Assembly (NCBI GenBank): GCA_024752435.1
Contig: CP103035.1
Location: 434,001-498,000, forward strand
Length of the DNA: 64,000 nt
From: Allantophomopsis cytisporea
Taxonomy: Eukaryota; Ascomycota; Leotiomycetes; Phacidiales; Phacidiaceae
Direction of reading: 5' to 3'
Program-made: the position numbers and the translations under genes
The notes under the pieces: generated by a model
Seen by the model: only the letters and a program-made list of their open reading frames with translations
Database searches by the model: none
What the model was told of the DNA's origin: nothing
Shown here: one piece after another, positions 1 to 11,831 of the stretch
Layout: each line of letters begins with the position of its first letter
Position numbering within the stretch: position 1 is the first letter of the stretch

Positions 1-460
1 AACCTCTCCAATCTAATGCAGCGCCTCGCTCCAAGCAAATGTAAACGTCTGCGTGCTCTACTCTTTATCTAAATGAAGGAGTCTCTTCTTCCCGTCTTTC
101 ATGCCACCATATACACAATTCTTACACACAACCATCTAAAGCATCTCTCCTTGTCTATAATGAATACTCCGGAAGGAAAATGAAACGAAAAATAACAAAA
201 GTTGCTGCCAAAACGAGCAAAACCACTCCATGATTTCGCCGCAAAATGCTATGCTTTGTAAATGAGAAAAACGACTTTTGTCTATGTAGCGTAACCGAAT
301 TGAATATCGAATATAAATTGGGTGTGAGGAAGGGTTGAAAGTTTCTATCCCCTTGACCTTCTCGAGGAGGGAAAGGCAAAAGGAGGCCCATCCTCGAGGA
401 GGAGTAGAGAGAACGTTCATGCAAGTACCGTCTAAAATGAAGTGTGCCGTAACCTCGTGT
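1..460. other. 3' flank of the C2H2 transcription factor gene
   Basis: Non-coding 3' flank of the minus-strand gene that ends at 461. It is AT-rich, and open frames here on the other strand are short or lie antisense to that gene. I see no RNA gene or repeat. Confidence 0.5.
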
Positions 461-3400
461 CTATTCGTATTTGATGTTACCGTTGATATTTGTGGAAACA
501 CCAGTCACCGGAGAATCGATCTGTTTATTGATAGGTCTGAAAAGCTGTGCCATATCGAGCGTCAAATCCGTGACTCCATAGTCTTTGCTGATATCACTGA
601 CGGAGCCCAGCTCTTCACCGCGCTTCGCACTGTCGGAAACAACCCAGCCTTTGACGAGCTTGAGCACATTGATAATCTGTCCAAAGCGTTGATCGGGAGC
701 CAGTTGCCAGTCATGGCTACGACTGTTCTTGAGAAGATATTTGGCAAGCCAGAAGAAGTGCACACCGTCTCTACAGAAACCAAATCGTCGATAGTGGGTA
801 GAAGATGGGGGATATTGGTTGGCCATATCATCATCCCATGCCTTCTTCCACTTATCCAAGGCATTGTTGGTTGCCTTGAGCAATTGCTGAGATAGAGGCG
901 ATTGTCCTTCTACAGGAGTTGCTCTGCCACTGCTGCCCGGCGTGTGCCCATTGAGATCCATACTCTTTCCAACCCAGTCATTCTGCGCGATTGGCGTACC
1001 AGTCGTGCTACCTGAAAGGGCATGGTTATGGATGCTAGGATCTTGGGATGCCTGTCGCTGTACGTTCCAGATCTGTACATGGAGGGCATGGATCAAAATG
1101 AACTTGGAGTATACATTGGTCGTTCCTGGTTGGAGATCATAAACGCTATGCATCAACGCCTTGAGCGCAGAGTGCATCTCCGGTTGTTTTGGCCTGCGGC
1201 TGCCCTCAACGTTCTTGGCTCGTGCGGCTTGTGGGCCGTGGAGACCAAGAGTTTCAGCGCATTGTGTAGCAGATGAGGCATCCCAGGCCGCGTCGTCAGC
1301 TGGAAGAGGGAGGCGAATCTCCAGATTTTCGAATTGAGGTGGAATGTTGAAGTAAATAACCATGGCAGCATCAGTTAAATAGATGAAATAGAGCAACCTT
1401 GATCGTTTTTCTTGCTCAACCCACGTATTCCAGTCAAATGTAGTAGCATTGAAATGCTCGACATTGACGTTAGCTTGATGCAAAACACTAAAGGAATTTG
1501 GAGTTGTGCTTGGATGTGTCAATCCTGCTCTGCGAGCCAATGCTACAATCATAGGGAAGTTTCGTCGAGCGCTTTCGCGCTGGACTGGGGTGCCATTCCA
1601 TATGAACATAGTCTGGATGAGAATAGCAGCTTGGATTTCTTCAAGGTCGGATTTAGTGTTTCCAAGTGCTTCATTACCAAAGTTTATTTCTCCGTTAGGA
1701 TCTCTAGTAATGACAGCGTAAACCCGAGAAGCTCTCTCAAGCACCACCTTGGTTAGCTCCATTAGCTCTCGTACCTGTGAGGAATTGACCCTGTCAGAAT
1801 AAACAGCGCCGATGCAAATCATGGCTAGTAAGAGACCCTCGTAGGTTTCGGTAATTCGGAATGTAGGCATGTGGATGATGGGGAAATGTCCCTGGAAATT
1901 CGTGTACTGTTCGAGGAAGTGTTTGATGTTGTCAGTGGAAAGAGTGCTTTTGATTTCACTACTTTGACCGTTTGTCTGGGAGCCTGGCGGGAAACAAAAG
2001 GCTGTCACTTGGTTGGCGATATGTTGGAGAGGATCCTGTTGCGACGAGGTCAGGTTCCAATTGGGGAAGCCTCCAGGGATGCCGGTCATGCCGTTGGTGC
2101 CTTGCCGGGCACTAGGATAGATGCCGTTGAATAGGGCCCCGTTCGAATTGGCCATTGGCGTCTCGGTTTTGATCGGTATCTGGGACTGTCCAACGTTAGG
2201 ATTGAAAGGACTCATGAATCCATCTTGCGCACCCGGTTGAAACATCTGCGACCAATCCAGGTTCGAGTGTTGTTGAGCTCCATTGGATCCTCCAAACATT
2301 GGCATTGTGCCTCGGCCGTTTGCCATCGTAGCGATATCTCCATTTCCCTGTGGTTGTAATCCGTGATTTTGATTTGCGAAGTCGAAGTTTGGGTTAAAAG
2401 GCGCACCGTTGTGACCGTTTGGCATGCTATAAGCTGCAAGTTGGGGATTGATCCCGGAGGACATTGTGCTAGGAATTTCACCGCTGTAATTCTGATCAAA
2501 GCTGGCACGACTGGATCCGTTTGGGCCCGGTCCAGTCATGCTTCGTCGGTCTCTGCCGCCACCGCTGCTAAGTCTCTTTAGGCTGTTGGACCTGGAGAGA
2601 TGATCCTGAGCCGCCTGCTCGTCAGTGAGGTTTGAGCCCGCATCAGGGATTCGGCCATCTGAGCTAATACCAAATGGATGCATCTGTCCATCTGCTGGCA
2701 TACCGTTCATACCATTCATGTTGTTCATGAGGTTTTGCTGGTCCTCAGGTGCTGGATGGGCCTTGTGAGGACCTGGATGCGATTTTTTGAGATGAGCTTG
2801 CGCATGAGAAAGATGGCTAGCTCCAGTAGGGTTTCCACGTCTAATAGAACATTTCTGGAAATGGCGCTTGAGAATATCACTTCTAGAGAAAGTGTCTCTA
2901 CAAAGAACACACATGTATGGGCGATCTCCGGTATCTGAAACATGTTAGAAAATATCTCCCTTTAAATACACTGGAACCTACGTCTAAGGAGATGGCGTTT
3001 CAAGTGCTTGGCATGAAGATATCTATGATCATTATCAGTACACGTGTGAATCTTAAATATCCTTCTACTCACGTCTTGTTGCAGTGTGGGCAGGGAAACT
3101 ATTCGGACTGTTAGTAAATAGACCTAAAATTTTGAGCGGGTACCTATATGCTTACTTTTCCATCTGCGTCCTTAGCAGGAATCATGGCGTTCTTTGCACC
3201 GGTACCAGTAGCTGTGACAGCAGGTCTACCTGGGGCAGATGGTAGAATACCGCGTCGACCCTGAGAGCCAACAACATGTGTTGGTTGCTCTTGCTCTTGA
3301 AGCAACGATGATTGTCCCATCATATGAGGCTGTCCATACGGAGAGTTCATGTTATTGTTCATCTGCAACCCACCACTTGGCATTGGACGCAGTGGAGGGG

Positions 3401-3821
3401 GTAATCGGCCCTGAGCTGGGGCTGGAGCAATTGGCTGAGGATGTGGCATCGATGCGGAAGTCTGTGGCATCATCGCTGATGGGTTGTTGAAGCTTTGGTG
3501 TGGCTGTTGATATGGGTTGCTCTGGATGTCCCTCATCGCCTGATATCCCCTTTGCTGCATTGACTGCGCACCATTCTGTTGGTAACCACCAGATCCTCCT
3601 GTAGATCCTGGGGTGTTTGGCGTCGCGGGAGTGTGTGGTGCGCTGTTGTTTTGACCATAGAGTGATTGCATAGACAAGGTTGCATTCTGTAGTGGGGGAA
3701 GAGTCTGCGGGGGCAGAGCATTGCTATGATGAAGCTGCTGCGGCGAGATTCCTGGGAGAGAGGAGAACTGATGCGAAGAGTTCAAAGCAGCGCTTGGATG
3801 GTATTGGGAATTATCCATCAT
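461..3821 (-). CDS. C2H2 zinc-finger transcription factor with fungal-specific TF domain
   Basis: A 1068-residue protein from four exons: 3156-3821, 3073-3098, 2982-3022 and 461-2934; all junctions have GT..AG and join in phase. Residues 1-222 are a low-complexity Gln/Asn/Ser/Pro-rich region. Two tandem fingers follow: C225-C228-H241-H245 and C253-C256-H269-C273 (the second is C2HC). A long disordered Asn/Gly-rich linker comes next, then from about residue 595 a helical region beginning FPIIHMPTF that resembles the fungal-specific transcription factor domain (PF04082). It is therefore probably a nuclear DNA-binding regulator; the target pathway cannot be read from sequence. The first ATG of the long N-terminal exon is taken as start. 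The first finger is built from two tiny exons, so retention of the first intron would give a 225-residue protein with no DNA-binding domain. It resembles Adr1/Klf1-type regulators, but I cannot name an orthologue. Confidence 0.9.
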
Positions 3822-6800
3822 ATTCTTTGGACAATTCGAGAATGCAAATCTTCACTTGGACTCGGTCAGAACGCGTTGCAAAAAGTACCGAATCGCGTCG
3901 ATTGAGGAGAACTGGATCTTGCGGGTAAGTAAAAGAGCAAAAGAGTTTTTTTAATGTCACCGGGACATTGAAGAAGAGAAAAGTGTATACCTTCAATGGA
4001 AGGGTTGAAGATGTAATGGTTATGGATCTTCCCTTTTTGTGGTGAGGTTCGAGATCAAGTCGAGGGTGTTGTTGATGTGGGGATTCGCCCGCCAAATGCG
4101 TGACAGGCCGTCGTTCGTTTCGTAGAATTTACGGCGGGCGACAAGCAGAAAATAAACGTGCAGATACCGGTACTGTAAATAATGGGGTTGGAAGTTTTGA
4201 GGGGTGTGGTGTTTTTGGTTGGAGATTTTGGAGTGAGGTTCCACAATAATTGCTCGAGTACTTCTACTGCGTAAGGTTTTTGGGTAGAGACTGCTTGTAT
4301 CAACAATTTACGAAGCAAGCAAGCAGGCAAGTAACAACACGCACACAAAAAGGAAAAAGCGCAAAAGCTGTTCCGACACAGGCAGTTTTCTTAGTAGAGA
4401 AGAGTCGTGGAATACTTCAGTGGCCTTGACATAAGCGACCAGAGTCACAGAAATTCTCTAAGCTCTCTAAGCACTCTCTAAGGGCCGTATTAAAGGTTTG
4501 CCAGTGTGGTCGGATACAAAACGAGAGTCGCGATAGCTCAGGCGCGTGGTGGGAGTAGTGCGCACGACGGGAACTTTTTATGCACAAAATGATGGAAGAA
4601 AGGGTTGAGAGAAAGAGAGATTGAATCAGAGAAAGAGAAGAAAGAGGAGAAGTAGAGGAGGATTAGGAATGGGATCGAGTAATGCACGGAAGAGGAGATG
4701 AGATAGCAAGAATAAGAAGCATAGGCGGAGGCAGAGAGGCAATTTTTTTTCTTTCTTTTTTTTTATTAAAAAGTGGATGAGAATTTATTGAGAATGAGTA
4801 TGAAAAATGAGGAATTTTATTTTTTCCCCCTTCAGATTTATTCTCAAGCATGAGAGGAATGCCATTCCATTGATGAGTATGGCTACGGCTATGGCTATGG
4901 TGCGATTGTATTTTGCACTACTACTCCTTATACTCACTCATCCGGATATCATATGTACGGTCTTCTACATACGGAGTACGTACCGTAGTAACGAGTAAGG
5001 TTGTTTCTATAGATCATGAGAGCAGCAGTAAGGTGTGGTCAACAGCATGCACCTCAGTCGGCACGACGACATCATACTGTTAGTCCGAGTGTCCGTATGT
5101 AGGCAGTTAGTTCTATCCGCTCGATTTTCGGGGATCTTTCTCTAATATTGACTACATCTTCAGCATCGTAAGGTACGGATTCATACTTAGTTCCAAAACA
5201 AATGCCTGGCAATACTCGCACGCTCGATGCAGCATCAGCGGTGAGGTTCCCATAACCCTCAACACCCTCAACAAGCAGTTCACTCGATGACCATAGCCTC
5301 CCTCGCGCTTTGCTCTCCTCAGACAATAGCCTGATCGCGGGTACGGTATCTGTCATCCATCCCTTCTTCAGGCGCAGTCACTCTCTCGATTCTCACTCTC
5401 TCACCACCTGTTAGATACTGCAAAGAACATCCAGCTCTCAAACCCCTCAAACCAGTCCAAACTGACCAGCACACTCCCACCGCCCATCTTCTGTCGTTGC
5501 GCCAGGGCCTGTCCTTCTTCATGACAATGGAAACGAGGGATTCCCTTCTCGGCCGCAAATAGAGTAACAGAACCCAGGCTGTGCTATGTTCACACTCGAC
5601 ACACCGCAGGCATATGGCAAGCAACTCGAGCTAAAGAGTCGATCGTGGCAGCCATACCCTTGATGGCAGGCTTTTAGTTAGCCATCTTCTCTTTTTGTGT
5701 TGACGAGTAGTGAGGTGAATATCACGCAGATGTACGAATACAGTAGGAATACACACATACGATAGATACGTCGTCAAGCATCTGATTCGTATGTAGGGCA
5801 AGTGCCGATGCGTTTTCCGAGCACGAAATCCCTCTGCAGTCGTGTCACACCCTCATTCATCTGCTCGCCCCCCCAAGCGCCTCTTCATCTTATCTGTACT
5901 TGTACCACCAAGTTGATCCTTTTCTATCAGATTCTTGCATATTGCTCATGGCATCTCAAAACCTTACTATCACTACAGATCCGACGATGTTGATACAGAC
6001 CTTTCTTGATGTAACAGCGTTTGAGCAAGAATCTGCAAGCAAAAACGACACACGCCGGTCGCGATCCTGGACCCCATGTCAAAGATCCAACGCAGCAATT
6101 CGTCACTCGTGCATATAATATCACTACCGATGTATCCCCAATAGGTTAGTCAGACGTTGAAGGAGTTGATGCCCTGGGTTCCCTTTGAAAATTCCCGCGA
6201 AGCTTGAGGATGTTGGGAGATCTCTCTCTGTCACCTTTTTTCTTTTTCGGATTTCGTTTTCCTTACTTCTTTCCTGAGTGAGTCTTGATAGAGGAATACT
6301 CCCGAGGATTTGACGATTGATATTGTTACGCATCACTTCCGCTGTCAAGGAACAGACCATCAAGCGCAAATTTGGTACTTCATTCCAACCTCATCCAATT
6401 AGTGAATCAGTGGAAGTTCTCATGCTTTCACCGGCCTTCGGCGCGCTCGGGCAGATTGTGCAAAAGTGAAGCAAGCTCGAAAACTTTCGTTGACTTTACT
6501 GCCAAGTCTGCAAATGCCGGATGCCGAGCGCGCCTCTACCCAGTTCGTCTTTGTCCCTCTAGACAAGGGTTGTCTTGCAGAGACAGGCCGAACGAAGCCT
6601 GGCGAGCTTACCGCTGAATTCCTATCCAAACAACGCACTCATGCTTCAGACCTGCGTGCCTACACCCTGCCTGGTACTGCGAGTCAGTAGGCGGTCGGCT
6701 TCTCATGTCGCTTTTCCGATACCGCTAGATTGATAAAGTGTTAGAGTATGCAGGGCATACTCTTTTGCGACCGAGGATGTTGTTTGACCTGCATGCAGAG

Positions 6801-7542
6801 AACCTTCGTAGCCCACTTTGAGCCATTCTCTTTTCCTCCCAGGGAATCAAAATCTTTTGAATTCAAAAAACCAACAAAAAAAAACGCCCAACCGCTGACC
6901 CCTCGTCAAGTTTTCAGCCATTACGAGAACATACAGGAACGATGAAGCAGAGAACGAAATTCTTAAGCCGCTACAGAGCTCAACTGGTGAAAGGACGGAG
7001 TTCCATGAGGCTCTGATTACTCAGGGACAAAAAACACTCCGTCTAAGCGATAGCTCATTATTCACGGAATACCTTTTGTGGCTGTGACACATCACATCAC
7101 TACTCCGATATTTGACCGGATTACCAAGTACCTCCGAATTTTAAAGGCCGCGGCTGTCGCAATTGGGATAAAATGTGCCTGATGGTTACAGTGTGGTTTT
7201 TTAACAATTTCGCAAACGCTCTTGAACACAATTTCGGACGGCAACTCAAGTGGTGTGTTTATCTTCCAGATAATGGTGACATACTGAAGCTTCACTTCCT
7301 TCGTGAACGCCTAAACACGTGATTTGCTAATAATAGCTGAGTCTGAGACGGCGTAGGAATGTCTCCTTTGTATTCTGTACTGAGGAAATCTCTTGCCGTG
7401 GTTGAGAGCGCCATTTCACGTCAAGTGTGCCAAGAGAGGATAGTAGCTAAAAATTCGTGGCTACAACATCTTTCACAATTGTGAATGTTTGCTCAGTAAG
7501 TCATCACATTTATTTTCCTTTCCATCTTTTGTATTCTCCAGG
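3822..7542. other. Gene-poor region upstream of the TF gene and of the GPI-protein gene
   Basis: Divergent intergenic region of about 3.7 kb. The TF-proximal part (3.9-4.9 kb) is purine/pyrimidine-skewed, with T-runs near 4741-4767 and repeats of the word ctctaag near 4456-4482, and may be promoter plus long 5' leader. Open frames at 5072-5624 (-) and 6372-6690 (+) overlap one another in several frames, often start at non-ATG codons and resemble no family I know. No gene is called. Confidence 0.45.
7496..7541 (+). other. Candidate intron at the 5' end of the GPI-protein gene
   Basis: The 46-nt segment begins gtaagt and ends ctccag one base before the annotated ATG at 7543. If spliced, an upstream ATG at 7485 is joined in frame and adds four residues (MFAQ) to the protein. 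It may equally be a 5' UTR intron. Confidence 0.4.
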
Positions 7543-8175
7543 ATGGCCTCATCAATTTTCACTCGTTTTCTCCTTTTGACCGTTCTTTCTGGGCTATCTT
7601 TAGCTCGCACTGATCTTTCAGGCTGTGTTTCTTCGACGGCAATTTCACCAGCTGGCGCATCTCTCATTTGGTATGTCCCTGATACCGGTGAGACTTGCGA
7701 ATTTCTTGATTGTGGTGGTGGACGAGCACCACCCAAAACCACGGTTCCTGGCTGCGCTGCGTACTCGGGGACAGCAATCTATTCCCCTAGCTATCTTGCA
7801 GGTTATGGACCGGCATCTTCCTCGAGTGCTGCCATTGCATCAACGACATCAGACCCAGCAACCTCCATGAACTCGATGGCGGTGACCTCTATGTCCAGCT
7901 CTCAAACTTCAGCTTCGAAGACCTCCATACTTGTTAGCAGCTCAACTTCTGATACGTCGTCTATACCTATGGCCTCTCCTGAATCTTATTATTTTTCGTC
8001 TTCCAGCACTTCTGTAGAACAGAGTACTACCTCCACTATATCTTCCACCACAAGATCGTCGTCTGGCCAATCCATAGCAGCGTCTGCAACAAACGCTGTG
8101 AATGCGGGGACGTTTCTTAAGGTTTCCAGTGGCTCTCTCGGAGTAGTGGGGTTGATTGCCGCGAGTTTGGGGTAA
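7543..8175 (+). CDS. Small secreted Ser/Thr-rich protein, probably GPI-anchored
   Basis: A 210-residue single-exon protein. Residues 1-22 or so form a signal peptide (FTRFLLLTVLSGLSLA core). A Cys-containing globular stretch follows, with four cysteines and the conspicuous string CGGGRAPPKTTVPGC, then YSGTAIYSPSYL. From about residue 90 the chain is a Ser/Thr-rich, probably O-glycosylated stalk. It ends in a small-residue region followed by a short hydrophobic tail, as in GPI-anchored cell-wall or plasma-membrane proteins. The CGGGRAPPK module recalls fungal proteins loosely labelled 'siderophore biosynthesis' in databases; nothing here supports an enzymatic role. ATG 7543 is preferred because the frame upstream of it has no ATG unless an intron at 7496-7541 is spliced. 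Likely function: wall or surface protein. Confidence 0.8.
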   Translation: MASSIFTRFLLLTVLSGLSLARTDLSGCVSSTAISPAGASLIWYVPDTGETCEFLDCGGGRAPPKTTVPGCAAYSGTAIYSPSYLAGYGPASSSSAAIASTTSDPATSMNSMAVTSMSSSQTSASKTSILVSSSTSDTSSIPMASPESYYFSSSSTSVEQSTTSTISSTTRSSSGQSIAASATNAVNAGTFLKVSSGSLGVVGLIAASLG

Positions 8176-9032
8176 ATATCAAGGAAACCAGTCCATTATA
8201 TGTTGTATGAGTTCAATAGTATCAACAACAAGTTGTAGAATACCGAGAAGAACTAGCAAATATAAGAGAATCTTTGCTGATCTGTGCAATCCTGTTGTCT
8301 CTCCCCACGCAATAGAGAAGCCAAAAAAGGCGAAAATCAGAAGCCAGAGCATTTTGTTAAATTGTTTTTTTCAACAAGCGACGACTTGTTGCCAGCTAGG
8401 ATAAAATCCTGTAACAACGCATGAATTATCATGCAAATTTATCTTAGAGTGGCTTTGACACACCTTAGTTGATATTTAGACGTATACACCCAGTGAGATA
8501 ATATAATTGTGGTAATTCTGACGAAGATCAGTTTTTACAAGTGATCAGATGTCAAATGGGCCAACTCTTACGCAGTGTGGTAATCGATAGCACACTCAGA
8601 AAGTCATGACCAATGTTTGTATAGTGAAATAGTAGTAAAGTCCAGGGGCTTCTTCGTGGTTATGAGATATTATCATGGTTTAAAATCCAAATGATAATTC
8701 TCAGAAACGAACCGGACGAAGAGATCGAGGCTGCCTCCAAAAGTTGTACTTTGCTCTCTTACGAATCTCGAGTCTCTATTTTTTATGAAATACTGTCAAG
8801 ATATTGGACGGAGTATATATGTTGCAGGGCTTTCATGCACATATGAAGTTGAGGAATGGAGTTGATTTTGCATTACCTGGTGCAGCATTACCGCATGTCT
8901 GAATGCCTAAGGCTAATAAACGTACTTGTGGTCATCTCCATTTTTATATCGAGCGTCAAGTAGCATTTTGATATCCATTCGGCGACGCAGATAACCACAA
9001 TCCCATCAGCCGCTGCGAAACTGTCAGGAGTC
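8176..9032. other. Intergenic region, GPI-protein to Mrpl4
   Basis: AT-rich 3' flank of the GPI-protein gene and promoter side of Mrpl4. No open frame of note, RNA gene or repeat is visible. Confidence 0.45.
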
Positions 9033-9869
9033 ATGTCTTCTGCACGTCCAATCATCAATTGCCTGGCGCAATCATCGAAGCAATCAACACAGCCGCTCTG
9101 CTTCCTCGCGCCATCGTTCTACCGCGCCCAGCAACAATCGACCTTTTCAACCTCCACCAAGGCTTCTTACCCTCGTGATATGAACCGCGAGAGAGGCGTT
9201 AGCACAGTTAGACGTACTGGGCCACGACAGCCTCTCAGCGTGTCTAAGGAGCCTCTTCCTGTGCCTGTAATGGACCCAAAGAAACGCGCCAAGGTCACCG
9301 TCGATGAGAACCATGGTCTTTACGAATTTTTTCACTCAAAAACGAAGCCGATGAACACTCCGGAAGAAGACTATGCCCATGGAAGACCTTGGACTGCCGA
9401 GGAGCTGCGACACAAGGGCTGGGAAGATTTACACGCGTTGTGGTGGGTGTGCGCCAAGGAAAGAAACCGTATTGCTACAGAGTCCTTCGAGAGGCAGCGT
9501 GTGGAGGCTGGCTATGGAGATTATGAGGCTAAGAGAAGAGATACAACTGTATGGTCTCCCTTCCTTTTGTGCCATTTGGCTGGAACAGGAGGACAAAATG
9601 CACATGATTGGCAGGGGCTAATTTACTTCTAGGTACGACGGACGCAGCGAGCTATCAAGCAAGTATTGACAGAGCGTTACTACGCATGGGATGAGGCAAG
9701 AAAGATTGCAAGGGATGATCCGGAGGTTGACTTATCTGGGCAGGGCCCAGCATATGTAATGCCAGATATGTTGGAGGAGGACATCGCAGCAGAAGCAGAG
9801 GAGGAACTTCTAGAAGCTCCAGAGACCCCTTCTCAGGAAAAGGAGGCGCGCCCTGCAACTGCCATCTAA
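9033..9869 (+). CDS. MRPL4: Mitochondrial large-subunit ribosomal protein uL29m (Mrpl4/MRP-L47 family)
   Basis: A 250-residue protein from two exons, 9033-9548 and 9633-9869, joined in phase 0 across an 84-nt intron. Residues 1-45 are basic and Ser/Thr/Gln-rich, a typical mitochondrial targeting sequence. The conserved region runs from DENHGLYEFF and GRPWTAEELRHKGWEDLHALW to the helix RRTQRAIKQVLTERYYAW, which spans the splice junction and is diagnostic of the MRP-L47 form of L29. An acidic tail follows, longer than bacterial L29, as usual for fungal Mrpl4. Role: structural component of the 54S mitoribosomal subunit near the exit tunnel. The unspliced frame would end within the intron. Confidence 0.93.
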
Positions 9870-10116
9870 GACAGACAGTGGCAAGCATTGTGTAAAATAT
9901 TATATGTAACCTATATTGTTTCAGTCAAGCTAGGCGTTCTGAGACCTTTCGGCCTTTGCAGTGTATGTTCATATCGGGGTCGCTTGTACATTTTTCCGTG
10001 GCTGTAGTGCACTAGCTGTTGCCCCACAAACTCAGGGAGCTATTCCCCTCACACCGTAACGGAGTACATTACAACAATCGTGCAGCTCTGCAAATAACTC
10101 GTCCCACAACACAAAA

Positions 10117-11831
10117 ATGGAGTCTATCGAGGAGAAATACGACTTTGTCATCCTTGGAACAGGTATTGACCAAAAGGCTTTCAATATGTTGTTGTTTGTA
10201 TTGACATTTATCAGGACTTACGGAATGTATCTTGGCCTCCGTGCTCAGTACTGATGGCCACTTGGTCCTCCAGGTCGAACCACAATCGCATTACGGACAG
10301 TTAGTTTACATCTTCAAGTTTATAGGGGTGCCTACTGATCGTGTATCTACAGTGACACCGCGTCCGTTGATTTGGAAACTGTACGAACTCCTGATAAGCA
10401 CAGTAAGCTTTGTGATGAGAAGCTAACACATCACAGCTCTTCAAGAAGTACGGCAACTACAAAGCCGGCGAGGAACCATGGGCGAAGTATGGTCGCAACA
10501 GAGACTGGAACGTCGATGTGCTTTCCAAGCTCATCATGTCTACTGGTGAACTGTCCAGAATTCTGGCCACAATTCCAAAGGAATACATGTCCTACGCCCT
10601 TATCGCTGGATCCTACGTACAACAGGGACGCGGTGCCAGTGCCACTATTGCGAAGCTCCCAACAACCCCAAACCAGGCCCTGAGATCTTCATTGATGGGC
10701 ATGTTTGAGAAGCTTAGAGTTAGAACTTTCATTGAATGGATTGGCACATTCGAGGAGAACAACCCAACTACCCACAAGGGTCAGTATACCTATTCAAATT
10801 CCCCTGAAATGTTAACTGATAAGATGTTTAGGCCTCAACATGAGCACTTGCACAATGAAGGATGTTTACGACAAGTTTGGTCTTGAGGCCGGTACTCGCG
10901 ATTTCGTTGGACACGCTATGGCCCTTTACACCACCGATGATTACATTACCGCCCCTGGCAAGGCACCAGAAGTTATTGAGCGTATCAAGCTCTACGGTAA
11001 CTCCGTTTCAGAGCACGGCTCCTCCCCATACGTATACCCATTTTACGGTGTTGGAGAGCTCGCACAGGCTTTCTCTAGAATTTCTGCAACCCACCGCGGT
11101 ACTGTCATGCTCCGAACCTCAGTAGACAAGATCGTCTACGATGGTCCAAAGGCCTCTGGTATCGAGATGACTCTCAGACTCGAGGGCTCTGAGCCACAAA
11201 AGTACACCACAAAGTTCGACAAGATCATTGCCGATCCATCCTTTTTCCCTGATAAGGTTAAGGTCACTGGTCACCTCTTGAAGGCTATTTGCATTCTCAC
11301 ACACCCAATCGCCGGTACTGAGAACGCTGATTCAACCCAAATTATCATCCCACAATCCCAGGTTGGCCGTAAGAATGGTAAGTTGGCGCTCAAAAAGTGA
11401 TTTTGCCTATCTAACATGATTAGATATCTACGTTGCTATGGTATCATCTGCCCAGATGGTCTGTCCAAAGGGCTACTACATTGCCATTGTCACTACCATT
11501 GCTGAGACTAACGCGAACCACCACCTCGAGCTCGAGCCAGGTCTTGCGCTCCTCGGCAAGATCGAAGAGCAATTCATGGTAAGCCGCTATTGCAAATCCA
11601 ATTCCACTCTAAACCACCCATATACTAACACCGCACCAGGGCCCACCAATTCCACTGTATGAGCCCCTTGAGAGTGGTGTCAATGACAACATCTTTATCT
11701 CAAAGAGTTACGACGCCACCAGCCACTTCGAGACGATGACAGCGGACGCAAAGGACATCTACCGCCGGGCGTGTGGTAAGGAGATGGTCTTCCCTGAGCT
11801 GAGAAAGAAGTTGGGTGAGGATCAGGATTAG
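10117..11831 (+). CDS. Divergent Rab GDP-dissociation inhibitor (GDI)
   Basis: A 464-residue protein from seven exons: 10117-10162, 10215-10299, 10353-10380, 10437-10779, 10832-11377, 11424-11578 and 11640-11831. All junctions are GT..AG and in phase. Family marks along the full length include LGTGLTECIL at the N-terminal dinucleotide fold, MGMFEKLRVRTF, CTMKDVYDKFGL, IIIPQSQVGRKNDIYVAM and ISKSYDATSHFET. GDIs extract prenylated GDP-bound Rab proteins from membranes and recycle them. Length matches the family. Signature positions differ from canonical GDI: the usual YGG reads YGH (H44), and the LPQGFARLSAIYGGT segment reads LAQAFSRISATHRGT (residues 244-258). Tyr42, Glu243, Arg250 and Met260, which align with Rab-contact residues of bovine GDI, are kept. 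It is probably a functional but fast-evolving paralogue; a canonical copy is expected elsewhere. Confidence 0.9.

Noticed and set aside
335..895. 186-codon open frame on the plus strand
   Set aside because: Lies antisense to the well-supported C-terminal coding region of the C2H2 regulator; no family resemblance.
5072..5624. Two overlapping minus-strand frames of 94 and 101 codons
   Set aside because: They overlap each other in different frames, show no family motif and have no convincing splice sites joining them.
6372..6690. Overlapping GC-richer frames on both strands
   Set aside because: Three frames are open at once because of composition; one starts at GTG and none resembles a known protein.
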